NCBI GenBank assembly: GCA_020049015.1
Contig: JAIFLP010000101.1
Location: 1 to 41,476 of the forward strand
Direction of reading: 5' to 3'
Length of the DNA stretch: 41,476 bases
Origin: Bacteroidota bacterium
GTDB taxonomy: Bacteria; Bacteroidota; Bacteroidia; Bacteroidales; DTGW01
The position numbers were made by a program, and so were the translations under genes. Position 1 is the stretch's first letter. Each line of letters begins with the position of its first letter. Below, in pieces: positions 1 through 8,246 of the stretch. The notes beneath the pieces were generated by a model. The model made no database searches and was not told the origin of the DNA. It worked only from the letters and a program-made list of their open reading frames with translations.

Positions 1-609
1 TTCAAGTTCATTATTCAGAAAAATGCAGGACCTGCTGCGGCTCGTAATAATGCAATTAAGAATACTTCTGGCAAGTATATACTACCACTTGATGCAGATG
101 ATAAAATTTCTAAAGATTATATTGGCCTTGCTGTAAAAGTTCTTGAGGCAAGCCCTAATGTAAAGCTTGTTTATTGTGAAGCTGAATTGTTCTTTAAGGC
201 AAAAGGAATTTGGAAGCTGAAAGATTTTTCGCTGAAAGAAATGTTATATGAGAATATGATTTTTTGTTCCGCATTATACAGACGATCGGATTATAATAGC
301 ACTTCTGGTTACGACGAACGTTTTAGGAAGGGTAGAGAGGATTGGGATTTTTGGTTGAGGCTATTAAAAAGCGGTGGAGAAGTGGTGAAGCTTCCTGATG
401 TTCATTTTTATTACCGAAAGCACAAAAAAGCCAGAACGAAATCCGCTAACAAAAATATTGAAGGAATTAGAAAGCTTATTTATGAAAATCATAAAGAGTT
501 ATATAATGATTTTTTTGATAATCCGATCAATATATATCACCAGCATGCATTTTATAAGACTAAGTATAATATTTTAAGAAAATTAACATTTAGAAAACCA
601 ATTGAATAG
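1..609 (+). CDS. Glycosyltransferase family 2, 5'-truncated by window edge
   Basis: Frame 1 is open from base 1: FKFIIQKNAGPAAARNNAIKNTSGKYILPLDADDKIS..., with GT-A motifs (AGPAAARNNAI, LDADD) upstream of the listed ORF, whose 'M' at 187 is a TTG codon. Confidence 0.88.
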   Translation, partial: FKFIIQKNAGPAAARNNAIKNTSGKYILPLDADDKISKDYIGLAVKVLEASPNVKLVYCEAELFFKAKGIWKLKDFSLKEMLYENMIFCSALYRRSDYNSTSGYDERFRKGREDWDFWLRLLKSGGEVVKLPDVHFYYRKHKKARTKSANKNIEGIRKLIYENHKELYNDFFDNPINIYHQHAFYKTKYNILRKLTFRKPIE

Positions 610-614
610 AGGCT

Positions 615-1400
615 ATGGTTTCATTAATTATTTCTTTTTATAAAGACATTATTGCTCTTGATTTAATATTTAAAACATTGAGTATTCAGACTTGTAAAGA
701 TTTTGAAGTAATTGTAGCAGAAGATGATAATGCTGTTTTGTCAAAAGAATTTATTGATAATGCTAAATCTATTTACTTTTTCCCGATTAAACATGTCTCT
801 CATGAAAAGTTAGGCTTCCGTAAAACCAAAATATTGAACGATGCAATAAAAATTTCTTCAAGCGAAAAGCTTGTTTTTATTGACGGCGATTGCTTGTTGC
901 ATAAACGATTTATTGAATCATATACTCAATTTATTAATGAGAATGGTTATTATTATGGCCGACGTGTCATGCTGTCTCCGTCGATAACAAAAAAAATATC
1001 TATTACTGGCGATATTTCGTTATTAAATAGTCTCTCTTTTATTCTTCATCGAGTACCCAATCCTGTCTCTTGGTTGTATTTACCTTTAGTTCCACAAGTT
1101 GCGAAGAGTAGCCGCGAGATTTGGGGTTGTAATTGGGGTGTTTTAAAAAAGTATGTAATAGGTGTAAATGGTTTTGATGAGGATTATAATGCCGCATGTT
1201 ATGGAGAAGATTTAGACATTGCTTGGAGATTGAAAAAAAAATACGAATTGAAACTGTATTCACTTCGCACCAGAGTAATTCAATATCATCTTGATCATCG
1301 TAAAAGCTATGAACAGCATGCCTTGCGTGAGTTGTATATAGAAAAAGTTAATGCGGCGATTGCTTTCTGTAAAAATGGAATTGAGAAACAGGCTTTATAA
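615..1400 (+). CDS. Glycosyltransferase family 2 (GT-A fold, galactosyltransferase-like C-terminal region)
   Basis: SLIISFYKD..., VFIDGDCLLH (DxD-like), REIWGCNWGVLKKYVIGVNGFDEDY..YGEDLDIAWRL. Confidence 0.88.
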   Translation: MVSLIISFYKDIIALDLIFKTLSIQTCKDFEVIVAEDDNAVLSKEFIDNAKSIYFFPIKHVSHEKLGFRKTKILNDAIKISSSEKLVFIDGDCLLHKRFIESYTQFINENGYYYGRRVMLSPSITKKISITGDISLLNSLSFILHRVPNPVSWLYLPLVPQVAKSSREIWGCNWGVLKKYVIGVNGFDEDYNAACYGEDLDIAWRLKKKYELKLYSLRTRVIQYHLDHRKSYEQHALRELYIEKVNAAIAFCKNGIEKQAL

Positions 1401-4400
1401 TTTTGGTAAGGTAATAATGAATTTGCTTCCCTTTCCAAGTGTGCTTTCAACTGAAATACTGCCTTTATGTAGTTGAATAAATTCTTTGCAAATTATTAAA
1501 CCCAAGCCGGTTCCTCTTTCACCTTGCGTGCCCGGAAGGGTAATATTTGAGTCAATTCGGAATAGCTTTTTAATTGTCGATTCATCCATACCTATGCCAT
1601 TGTCTTCAATTATTATTTCAATATTTCTTGTTGGATTAGAGTTATTATATAGGCTTATTATGCCGTCGTTGGGGGTAAATTTTATTGAATTACTTATTAA
1701 ATTTCTTATAATAGTTAGCAACATATTTACATCGCCATTAACTTGCAATTCTTTATCTATAGTGTTTTGAAGAGTTATCTTCTTTTTATCTGCACTCAAT
1801 TGTAATAGTATGAAGCATTGTTTTACAATTTCTGACACATAAAAAATCTCTGGTTTAAACTGAATATTTCCTGATTGAGATCGTGCCCAAGTAAGTAAGT
1901 TCTCTAGCAGCATGGAGGCACTGTTTGAAGATTCTTTGATCATTTTGATCATTTCATTTCTTTGAATTTCATCAATTTCTTTCATTTCTAATAAAAGTTG
2001 AGACAATCCGCTAATTGAGTGAAATGGATTTTTTAAATCATGCCCAATAATGGAGAAGAACTTATCTTTTGTTGCATTGAGTTGAATCAATTCAATGGCC
2101 TGTTTTTCTAGTGATTCTTTTTGAACTATAACTTCTTCTTGCCTTTCTTCTAAAATAGTATTAAGTGATTGTAGCTCCTCTTTCTGCTGCAATAATTCTT
2201 CTTTTTGTGCGCTTAAATCTCTGTTTACCATTCTTAATACTTCAGAATGCTGTTTAATTTCTTTTGTTTTTTCACGCACCAGTTTTTCTAGTTTATTCTT
2301 TTGTATTTTAATTTGCTTAATTCTGCCCCAGAAGATTAATGAGATGGATAAAACTATTAAAGCTAAAGACAAAAACCTGAACCACCATGTTCTCCAATAG
2401 GGTGGATGTACTATAATTTGAAGGCTAGTGGGTATAGTTTGCCATATATCATCAGGATTGCATGATATCACATCCAATTGGTATTTTCCCGGATCTAATG
2501 AAGTAAAATTAATGCTGTTTAGTGGGTATTCAATTTGTATCCAATTTGTAAAATTTTTATCGAAGCCAATCAATCTATATCTATATTTAGTGGCTTTCGT
2601 ATTGCCCATATGACTTGAAAAAAGATGGAATGTAATTATTTTATGATCATAATTGAATTCAATGGTTTGAGTTTCATCTATAGGTTTTTTTAGAATTATA
2701 GTGTTACCTAACGGTACATTAGGTAATATCTCACTTCCAAATACACTAACTTTATAAAACAGTGATTTTGGCTCTGTGGTATCTGTTATAAACATGCAAG
2801 GATTGAATAAAGTGATTCCATTTTGTCCTCCAAATAAGAATAATCCTTCTTTATTTACGTAACTGGCATTATGGTTGAATTCACTATCTCTTAATCCATC
2901 TGATTTATCAAAATTATTGAATGTACTGGTTTTTGTGTTAAAGGTTTTTATGCCTGAATTGGTGCTCAGCCAAATATTTCCATCCTTGTCTTCACTCATG
3001 CAATAAATTTTGTCCTTTTTAAGATCGTTTTGTTGATGCAATTTCTGATATTGCTTAGTTGTATCAAATTCAATTAATCCTGATGCTGTAGCTGAATAGT
3101 ATTTATTATTTTTAGTTTTCAGTATTTGAAATGAATGCTCAATGCTATTTTTATTATCAATAAGAATATAGCTTTTCGATTTTTTAAGAAAAGGGTTGAA
3201 TACTACTATGCCTTTATCATCTGTTGCTAATATTATATTGCCATTTTCAAAAAAATCGATATCCCATATTTGCTGTGACATAATTCCTGATTTTCCGGAT
3301 GAATCATAAGGAAAACATTTAAATTGCCCACTTGTTTGATCATATATTTCTAAACCTTTATCGAGACTCGCAATAAAAATATTTTTCCCTTTTTGCTTCA
3401 TGATTCTGATAGACCAGCCTTTAATACTAAATAGATCATTTTCATCATTGCGAATCCATTTAGAACGGTTGTTTTTTAAATCAATTTCTGTAATTGCTAA
3501 ATTGTAAGTACCTATCCAGTATTTATCATTTCCTAAATCTAATATGGATGAGATCATATTAGAATGTATTTTTAAACCGTTAGTAGCGCTATGAAGTATT
3601 TTTTTGAATCTAAATTCTTTGTCAGTAATAACTAGTCCATCTGTAAATGTGCCTATTAAATAGTCTCCTTGAGAGTTTTGATAAATATCAGTTGTGCTAA
3701 TTTCTGCATTCTTTGATTTTGACGTTGGTATCAGTTGGTGTTTAAATTTACTTTGACCTGTATAATGATAATTTACTCCCTTCATTGTCCCAATCCAAAA
3801 ATTTTTGTATTTGTCTATATAAAAACAAGTTAAACTATGTGGAGATAAAGCATTATTTTTCGAAAATGTGTTATTATATGTATATTCTTCACTCGCTTTA
3901 TTATAAGTTATTAAGCCAACAGAAGTATTAATAAATAAGAAACGCTCATCTCCGGTGATGGATAAAATATCAACAATAGGAGAATTGTTTTTTTGAATAA
4001 GTTTGATTTCACGAAAACTTGTTAATTCCGAATCTATTTTTGTAAAGTATTCGTGCGCTGTTACCCAAATGGTATTACTTTTATCTATAAAAACTTGAAA
4101 TGCAGCGCTTTTATTACTTGGTTTATAATGATACAATTCTTTGCTGAAGTTGTGGTTGTATATAAATAGCCCATTTGTAGATGTAATATATTGTTTATTT
4201 TCATGACTCTTGATTTGATTTATAAAACCGAGCTTATTTTCGGGTAATGAAATTCTCTTCCTTTCAAAGCTTTTAGAGTTTATTGTAAATATGTATTTAT
4301 TATTACGCGCAATTAAATTGCCTTCGTTATCTTCTGATTGAATTGTCAAAATATCTAGTTTAACTGCATTATAATCTTTGGAATATATATGCTTGAAATT

Positions 4401-4745
4401 ATCTTGCTCAGGCTGATATAATGAAATTGCAGAGTTAGTTGTAATATATAGTTGGCCATTTTTACTCTCATAAATATATTTTATTTCTGAATCTTTTAAG
4501 GAATTTGTGTTTTCAGATTGTATGGTGGTTTGATATGTTTTTATTTCGTAACCATTAAGCTTATTTAAACCAACCGAAGTTCCTACCCAAATATATCCTT
4601 TTTTGTCTTGTAAAATACAATTAACAATATTGTTACTCAGACCTTGATCGGTAGAGACGCTTTCAAATTCCATTTGGGGGAATTGACCAAATGCATAAAT
4701 GCTGATGAAGAATAGTGAAAATATGAATGCTGTTTTTAATCTCAC
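1395..4745 (-). CDS. Two-component sensor histidine kinase with N-terminal regulator-propeller repeats and Y_Y_Y domain; no receiver or AraC domain
   Basis: Signal peptide, repeated (Y/F/N)(I/F)W(V/I/L)GT/ST motifs (GYIWVGTSVGLNKLNG, NFWIGTMKGVNYH, NIWLSTNSGIKTF), Y_Y_Y-like segment, TM, coiled coil, H-box FSIIGHDLKNPFHSISGLSQLL, N-box NLISNSIKFTP, G-boxes EDNGIGMD and GTGLGLIICKEF. Start codon is GTG. Confidence 0.9.
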   Translation of the reverse strand: MRLKTAFIFSLFFISIYAFGQFPQMEFESVSTDQGLSNNIVNCILQDKKGYIWVGTSVGLNKLNGYEIKTYQTTIQSENTNSLKDSEIKYIYESKNGQLYITTNSAISLYQPEQDNFKHIYSKDYNAVKLDILTIQSEDNEGNLIARNNKYIFTINSKSFERKRISLPENKLGFINQIKSHENKQYITSTNGLFIYNHNFSKELYHYKPSNKSAAFQVFIDKSNTIWVTAHEYFTKIDSELTSFREIKLIQKNNSPIVDILSITGDERFLFINTSVGLITYNKASEEYTYNNTFSKNNALSPHSLTCFYIDKYKNFWIGTMKGVNYHYTGQSKFKHQLIPTSKSKNAEISTTDIYQNSQGDYLIGTFTDGLVITDKEFRFKKILHSATNGLKIHSNMISSILDLGNDKYWIGTYNLAITEIDLKNNRSKWIRNDENDLFSIKGWSIRIMKQKGKNIFIASLDKGLEIYDQTSGQFKCFPYDSSGKSGIMSQQIWDIDFFENGNIILATDDKGIVVFNPFLKKSKSYILIDNKNSIEHSFQILKTKNNKYYSATASGLIEFDTTKQYQKLHQQNDLKKDKIYCMSEDKDGNIWLSTNSGIKTFNTKTSTFNNFDKSDGLRDSEFNHNASYVNKEGLFLFGGQNGITLFNPCMFITDTTEPKSLFYKVSVFGSEILPNVPLGNTIILKKPIDETQTIEFNYDHKIITFHLFSSHMGNTKATKYRYRLIGFDKNFTNWIQIEYPLNSINFTSLDPGKYQLDVISCNPDDIWQTIPTSLQIIVHPPYWRTWWFRFLSLALIVLSISLIFWGRIKQIKIQKNKLEKLVREKTKEIKQHSEVLRMVNRDLSAQKEELLQQKEELQSLNTILEERQEEVIVQKESLEKQAIELIQLNATKDKFFSIIGHDLKNPFHSISGLSQLLLEMKEIDEIQRNEMIKMIKESSNSASMLLENLLTWARSQSGNIQFKPEIFYVSEIVKQCFILLQLSADKKKITLQNTIDKELQVNGDVNMLLTIIRNLISNSIKFTPNDGIISLYNNSNPTRNIEIIIEDNGIGMDESTIKKLFRIDSNITLPGTQGERGTGLGLIICKEFIQLHKGSISVESTLGKGSKFIITLPKL

Positions 4746-4854
4746 AATATAAATGATATTTTTAGTGTACGATTTCTTTTAAAATAGGTTTTCTTAAACT
4801 AATTAAATAAGTTATTATAAAATATATTTACTTAATTGCGAAGCTTGTATGCTT

Positions 4855-5286
4855 TTATTTTCCGGCCAGCAAGTCTGCCATATCCATTTTCTCAACTTTA
4901 CTCATGCCACTTATATCATCTAAGGCATGTTGAATTTTGGTTTTGAATTTCCAACAGGTCATTTGCCGCAACGATAGCTGGCGCGCAAATTCATAACTTG
5001 ACGTGGACGATTCTCCTTTGCATACTTGCCAGGCAATATAAAAGGCTTTGTGCATTGGAAATTTACAGTTATGAAATAAGGTATGTGCTGAGGCCGACTC
5101 TTCCGTCTTGCATTTGGTGCAACGACGGGAATAAGGCGATTTACCAGAGCAAGAATTAAGATTCCCACATTTCTTACATTCAAAACCATTTTCCCATTTA
5201 ACTTTAGCTAAAAATGCCAGACAATAATCATCATCCTGAAACAATCTATCCAACTCTTCTTTGCTCAATTCGTTTTTGAAAATCAT
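4855..5286 (-). CDS. Stand-alone IS1595-type transposase zinc-ribbon protein, without a DDE domain
   Basis: CKKCGNLNS...RRCTKCKTEESASAHTLFHNCKFPMHKAFYIAWQV resembles the zinc ribbon and following helices of IS1595-family transposases; the ORF stops at 143 aa before a catalytic domain. Confidence 0.72.
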   Translation of the reverse strand: MIFKNELSKEELDRLFQDDDYCLAFLAKVKWENGFECKKCGNLNSCSGKSPYSRRCTKCKTEESASAHTLFHNCKFPMHKAFYIAWQVCKGESSTSSYEFARQLSLRQMTCWKFKTKIQHALDDISGMSKVEKMDMADLLAGK

Positions 5287-5355
5287 TTTTAACTTATTGA
5301 TTTTGGCAAAGGTAAGATATTTTTTAGTGATATTAACATAATTTAAGTGATACTA

Positions 5356-5386
5356 TTGTGATTCAAATAAAAATGTTCTATCTTTG
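5356..5386 (+). promoter_or_regulatory. Putative Bacteroidota-type promoter for the 5402-9515 operon
   Basis: TTG (5356-5358), 20 nt spacer, TATCTTTG (5379-5386), matching TTTG-N19-TAnnTTTG approximately; 16 nt upstream of the first ATG. Confidence 0.6.
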
Positions 5387-5401
5387 TAAAAATTAAATGA
5401 A

Positions 5402-5638
5402 ATGGGAGCTTCTTGTGATGTTAAGAATAAGCCAGTTGGTGTTAAAGAATTATTGAGATCATGGTATTTTTGGAAACCAGTTTTAGGTATCTTTGTAGGC
5501 GCGATTGCTGGTTTTGCATATTATTATTTTGTGGGCTGTAAATCAGGTACTTGTCCGATAAATTCAAACCCATATATAAGCACAGCTTGGGGCGGATTAT
5601 TGGGTTACTTTTTGGTGAGCCCTTGTAAATCGTGTTAA
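5402..5638 (+). CDS. Small membrane protein, DUF6132-like, with Cys residues (CKSGTC, C-terminal CKSC)
   Basis: KPVLGIFVGAIAGFAYYYFVGCKSGTCPINSNPYISTAWGGLLGYFLVSPCKSC; two TM segments. Confidence 0.72.
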   Translation: MGASCDVKNKPVGVKELLRSWYFWKPVLGIFVGAIAGFAYYYFVGCKSGTCPINSNPYISTAWGGLLGYFLVSPCKSC

Positions 5639-5649
5639 ATTGATTTGGT

Positions 5650-6300
5650 ATGATGGTAGAAGAAATAAATAAAAGGTATTCTGGTTTGGCCGAAAGCAAT
5701 TGTTGTCTTTCATGTGGCGGGGCTGTAAATTATGTTGAGGCGCAGAAAGGTGAAGTATGTGTTGATTTGGGTTGCGGTAGAGGCAATGACGTACTGCGTT
5801 TAGCTGAAAAGGTTGGTGACGAAGGCTTTGTATATGGAATTGATATTTCAGATGGAATGATAACTAAGGCTCGTGAAAATGCGGCTAAATTTGATGTGAA
5901 AAACGTTGAATTTATTCAATGCGAACTCGAAAAGCTTACAATACCCCAAGGAAGAGCAAATGTTGTTATTTCAAATTGTGTACTGAATCATGCTTCGAAT
6001 AAACAAAAGGTTTGGCATGAAATTTATAAGGTATTAAAATATGGTGGCAGGTTTATCGTTAGTGATATATACTCAATTGAGCCTGTACCTGCAGAATTCC
6101 GCAACGATCCTTCTGCAGTTGCCGAATGCTGGGCTGGTGCTGTTCCTAAAGAAGAATATTTATTAAATATTCAAAGGGCTGGTTTTATAGATGTTGAAAT
6201 TATTGAAGAATCCCAGCCTTATCAGAAAGGGAAAATCCATGTTGCCAGTTTTACAGTAGCAGGTTTTAAGCCTAAAGGCGTTTGTTGTTGTTCAGTATAA
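5650..6300 (+). CDS. ArsM-like SAM-dependent methyltransferase
   Basis: N-terminal NCCLSCGG before the SAM motif VCVDLGCGRGNDVL, VYGIDISDGMITKARENA, VISNCVLNHASNKQKVWHEIYKVLKYGGRFIVSDI; C-terminal CCCS. Confidence 0.82.
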   Translation: MMVEEINKRYSGLAESNCCLSCGGAVNYVEAQKGEVCVDLGCGRGNDVLRLAEKVGDEGFVYGIDISDGMITKARENAAKFDVKNVEFIQCELEKLTIPQGRANVVISNCVLNHASNKQKVWHEIYKVLKYGGRFIVSDIYSIEPVPAEFRNDPSAVAECWAGAVPKEEYLLNIQRAGFIDVEIIEESQPYQKGKIHVASFTVAGFKPKGVCCCSV

Positions 6301-6315
6301 TTAATAATTGTTAAT

Positions 6316-6804
6316 ATGGATAAAAAGGTTTTTTTAGTATTAGTGGCATTTGCCTTTACAGTAACTGCCTGTCAGGCTCGCAGTGAAAAATCTGCTGCTG
6401 AAGAGTCTGCTGTGGTTAAAGAAGAAAACGCCGCTGGTTCTGTAATTTATTTAACTACAGCCCAGTTTAAACAAAAGGTATTCAACTATGATGTAAATAA
6501 GGAATGGAAATATGAAGGTGATTTGCCTTGTATTCTCGATTTTTATGCAGATTGGTGCGGACCTTGCCGAATGATTGCACCTACTTTGGAGCAATTGGCT
6601 AAAGAATATTCCGGTAAAATATATGTTTATAAAATTAATACCGATAAGGAAAAAGAATTAGCCCAGTATTTAGGGATTCAAAGCTTGCCTACCTTAGTAT
6701 TTGTGCCATTGAAAGGGGCTCCTCAGGTTTCAATGGGAGCAATGCCTAAGGAAACATTTGTAAAAACTATTAATGATGTAATGCTAAATAATAACAACAA
6801 ATAA
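6316..6804 (+). CDS. Thioredoxin-fold lipoprotein
   Basis: Lipobox-like signal MDKKVFLVLVAFAFTVTAC, then CILDFYADWCGPCRMIAPTLEQLAKEY and LPTLVFVP. Confidence 0.9.
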   Translation: MDKKVFLVLVAFAFTVTACQARSEKSAAEESAVVKEENAAGSVIYLTTAQFKQKVFNYDVNKEWKYEGDLPCILDFYADWCGPCRMIAPTLEQLAKEYSGKIYVYKINTDKEKELAQYLGIQSLPTLVFVPLKGAPQVSMGAMPKETFVKTINDVMLNNNNK

Positions 6805-6820
6805 TTTAAATCTAATAATT

Positions 6821-6919
6821 ATGAAAACGTTAATTAAAAAACAAAAGGAAAACCGCAAAGAAAAGGTGGCTCAATGCTGTGCTAAAACATCAAAAACTGT
6901 AGCTGGTTGTCACGACTAG
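6821..6919 (+). CDS. Putative RiPP-type precursor peptide (32 aa): MKTLIKKQKENRKEKVAQCCAKTSKTVAGCHD
   Basis: Read directly from sequence (ATG 6821, TAG 6917-6919); not in the supplied ORF track. Charged N-terminal half, Cys-containing C-terminal segment, 1 nt before a radical SAM/SPASM gene. Confidence 0.7.
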   Translation: MKTLIKKQKENRKEKVAQCCAKTSKTVAGCHD

Positions 6920-6920
6920 T

Positions 6921-8225
6921 ATGTACTTTTCAAGATATAATATATTTTCGAAAGTTAGAGATTCAGATAATTATTTTATTCTGAATCTCCTTTCAGGAAA
7001 TGCAGATATATTAAGTCCTGAGGAAGCTAGTTTAATAAGCAGTAAGCAATACGATAAGTTACCTAAGCTTGTAGAATTGGGTTATTATGTTGATGAACAA
7101 CTGGAAAAAAAGTTGTTCATGAATAAGTATCTCGACTTTATTGATGAACGCGATAAAGATGAAGTTCAATTGTTTTTTGTAACTAATTATTCTTGCAATT
7201 TTGCTTGTTTCTATTGTTATCAGGATGAATATGAGGCCGCTGTTACAAGTCTTACAACCGATGTGATTGATTCATGTTTTGAATACGTAAGAAACAATTT
7301 TGCAGGTAAGAGATGCTATTTTACTATTTTTGGAGGTGAGCCTTTACTTCCTTCTGAAAGTCAAATGTCAGTGATTCAGTACTTTCTTGAGAAAGCTAAA
7401 GTTGCCGGAATAGAAACATGTATTGTTACCAATGGTTATTCTCTTTCTAATTACATCCCTATATTAAAGGATATGATGATAAGAGAAATTCAGGTTACAC
7501 TTGATGGAACTGAAGCCATACATAATGAAAGAAGATATTTAAAAAGCAAAAAAGGAACATTTAACGAAATTGTAAGTGGAATTGATTCTTGCTTGGCTGC
7601 AAAAATTCCTGTGAATCTTAGGATGGTAATTGATAAACTGAATGTTGATAATTTACCTGAATTCTCTGAATTTGCTATCCAGAAAGCATGGACTAAAAAT
7701 CCGCTTTTTAAAACGCAATTGGGTAGAAATTATGAGCTTCATCACTGCCAGTCTTTAAAAGACAAGCTTTTTTCTAGAATAGAAATGTATACGCATATTT
7801 ATCATCTATTACTTCAATATCCTCATATAGCAGAATTCTATAAACCAGCTTTTTCAGTTTCTAAGTTTGTATTTGAACATGGCGATTTACCGGATCCATT
7901 ATTTGATTCGTGCCCCGCATGTAAAACAGAATGGGCTTTTGATTATACCGGAAAGATTTATCCTTGTACAGCTACTGTCGGAAAAAAAGGTGAAGAATTG
8001 GGAAGTTTTTATCCAACAGTTAGCTTGAATCAAGCTAAGGTTGATGATTGGATCTCAAGAGATGTTACTTCTATCAGTGAATGTAAATCATGCGAGTTGC
8101 AATTAGCATGCGGTGGAGGATGCGGCTCTGTTGCTAAAAATAATAAAGGTTCTGTATGCAATTCTGATTGCAGACCAGTAAAAGAATTATTAGAAATGGG
8201 TTTCGCTTATTATTTTAAAGAATAG
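6921..8225 (+). CDS. Radical SAM/SPASM peptide maturase
   Basis: CxxxCxxC motif in TNYSCNFACFYCYQDEY; FTIFGGEPLL; C-terminal SPASM-type Cys cluster CPACKTEWAFDYTGKIYPC...CKSCELQLACGGGCGS...CNSDC; N-terminal extension before the radical SAM core. Confidence 0.92.
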   Translation: MYFSRYNIFSKVRDSDNYFILNLLSGNADILSPEEASLISSKQYDKLPKLVELGYYVDEQLEKKLFMNKYLDFIDERDKDEVQLFFVTNYSCNFACFYCYQDEYEAAVTSLTTDVIDSCFEYVRNNFAGKRCYFTIFGGEPLLPSESQMSVIQYFLEKAKVAGIETCIVTNGYSLSNYIPILKDMMIREIQVTLDGTEAIHNERRYLKSKKGTFNEIVSGIDSCLAAKIPVNLRMVIDKLNVDNLPEFSEFAIQKAWTKNPLFKTQLGRNYELHHCQSLKDKLFSRIEMYTHIYHLLLQYPHIAEFYKPAFSVSKFVFEHGDLPDPLFDSCPACKTEWAFDYTGKIYPCTATVGKKGEELGSFYPTVSLNQAKVDDWISRDVTSISECKSCELQLACGGGCGSVAKNNKGSVCNSDCRPVKELLEMGFAYYFKE

Positions 8226-8246
8226 TCAATTATTAAATATTTTTTT

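Noticed and set aside
4959-5189. Second minus-strand ORF (76 aa) within the zinc-ribbon gene
   Set aside because: Out-of-frame overlap with the IS1595-type zinc-ribbon CDS, which explains the coding signal better.
5442-5699. 85-aa minus-strand ORF antisense to the DUF6132-like gene
   Set aside because: The opposite strand has a coherent membrane protein and operon context; this ORF has no recognisable features.
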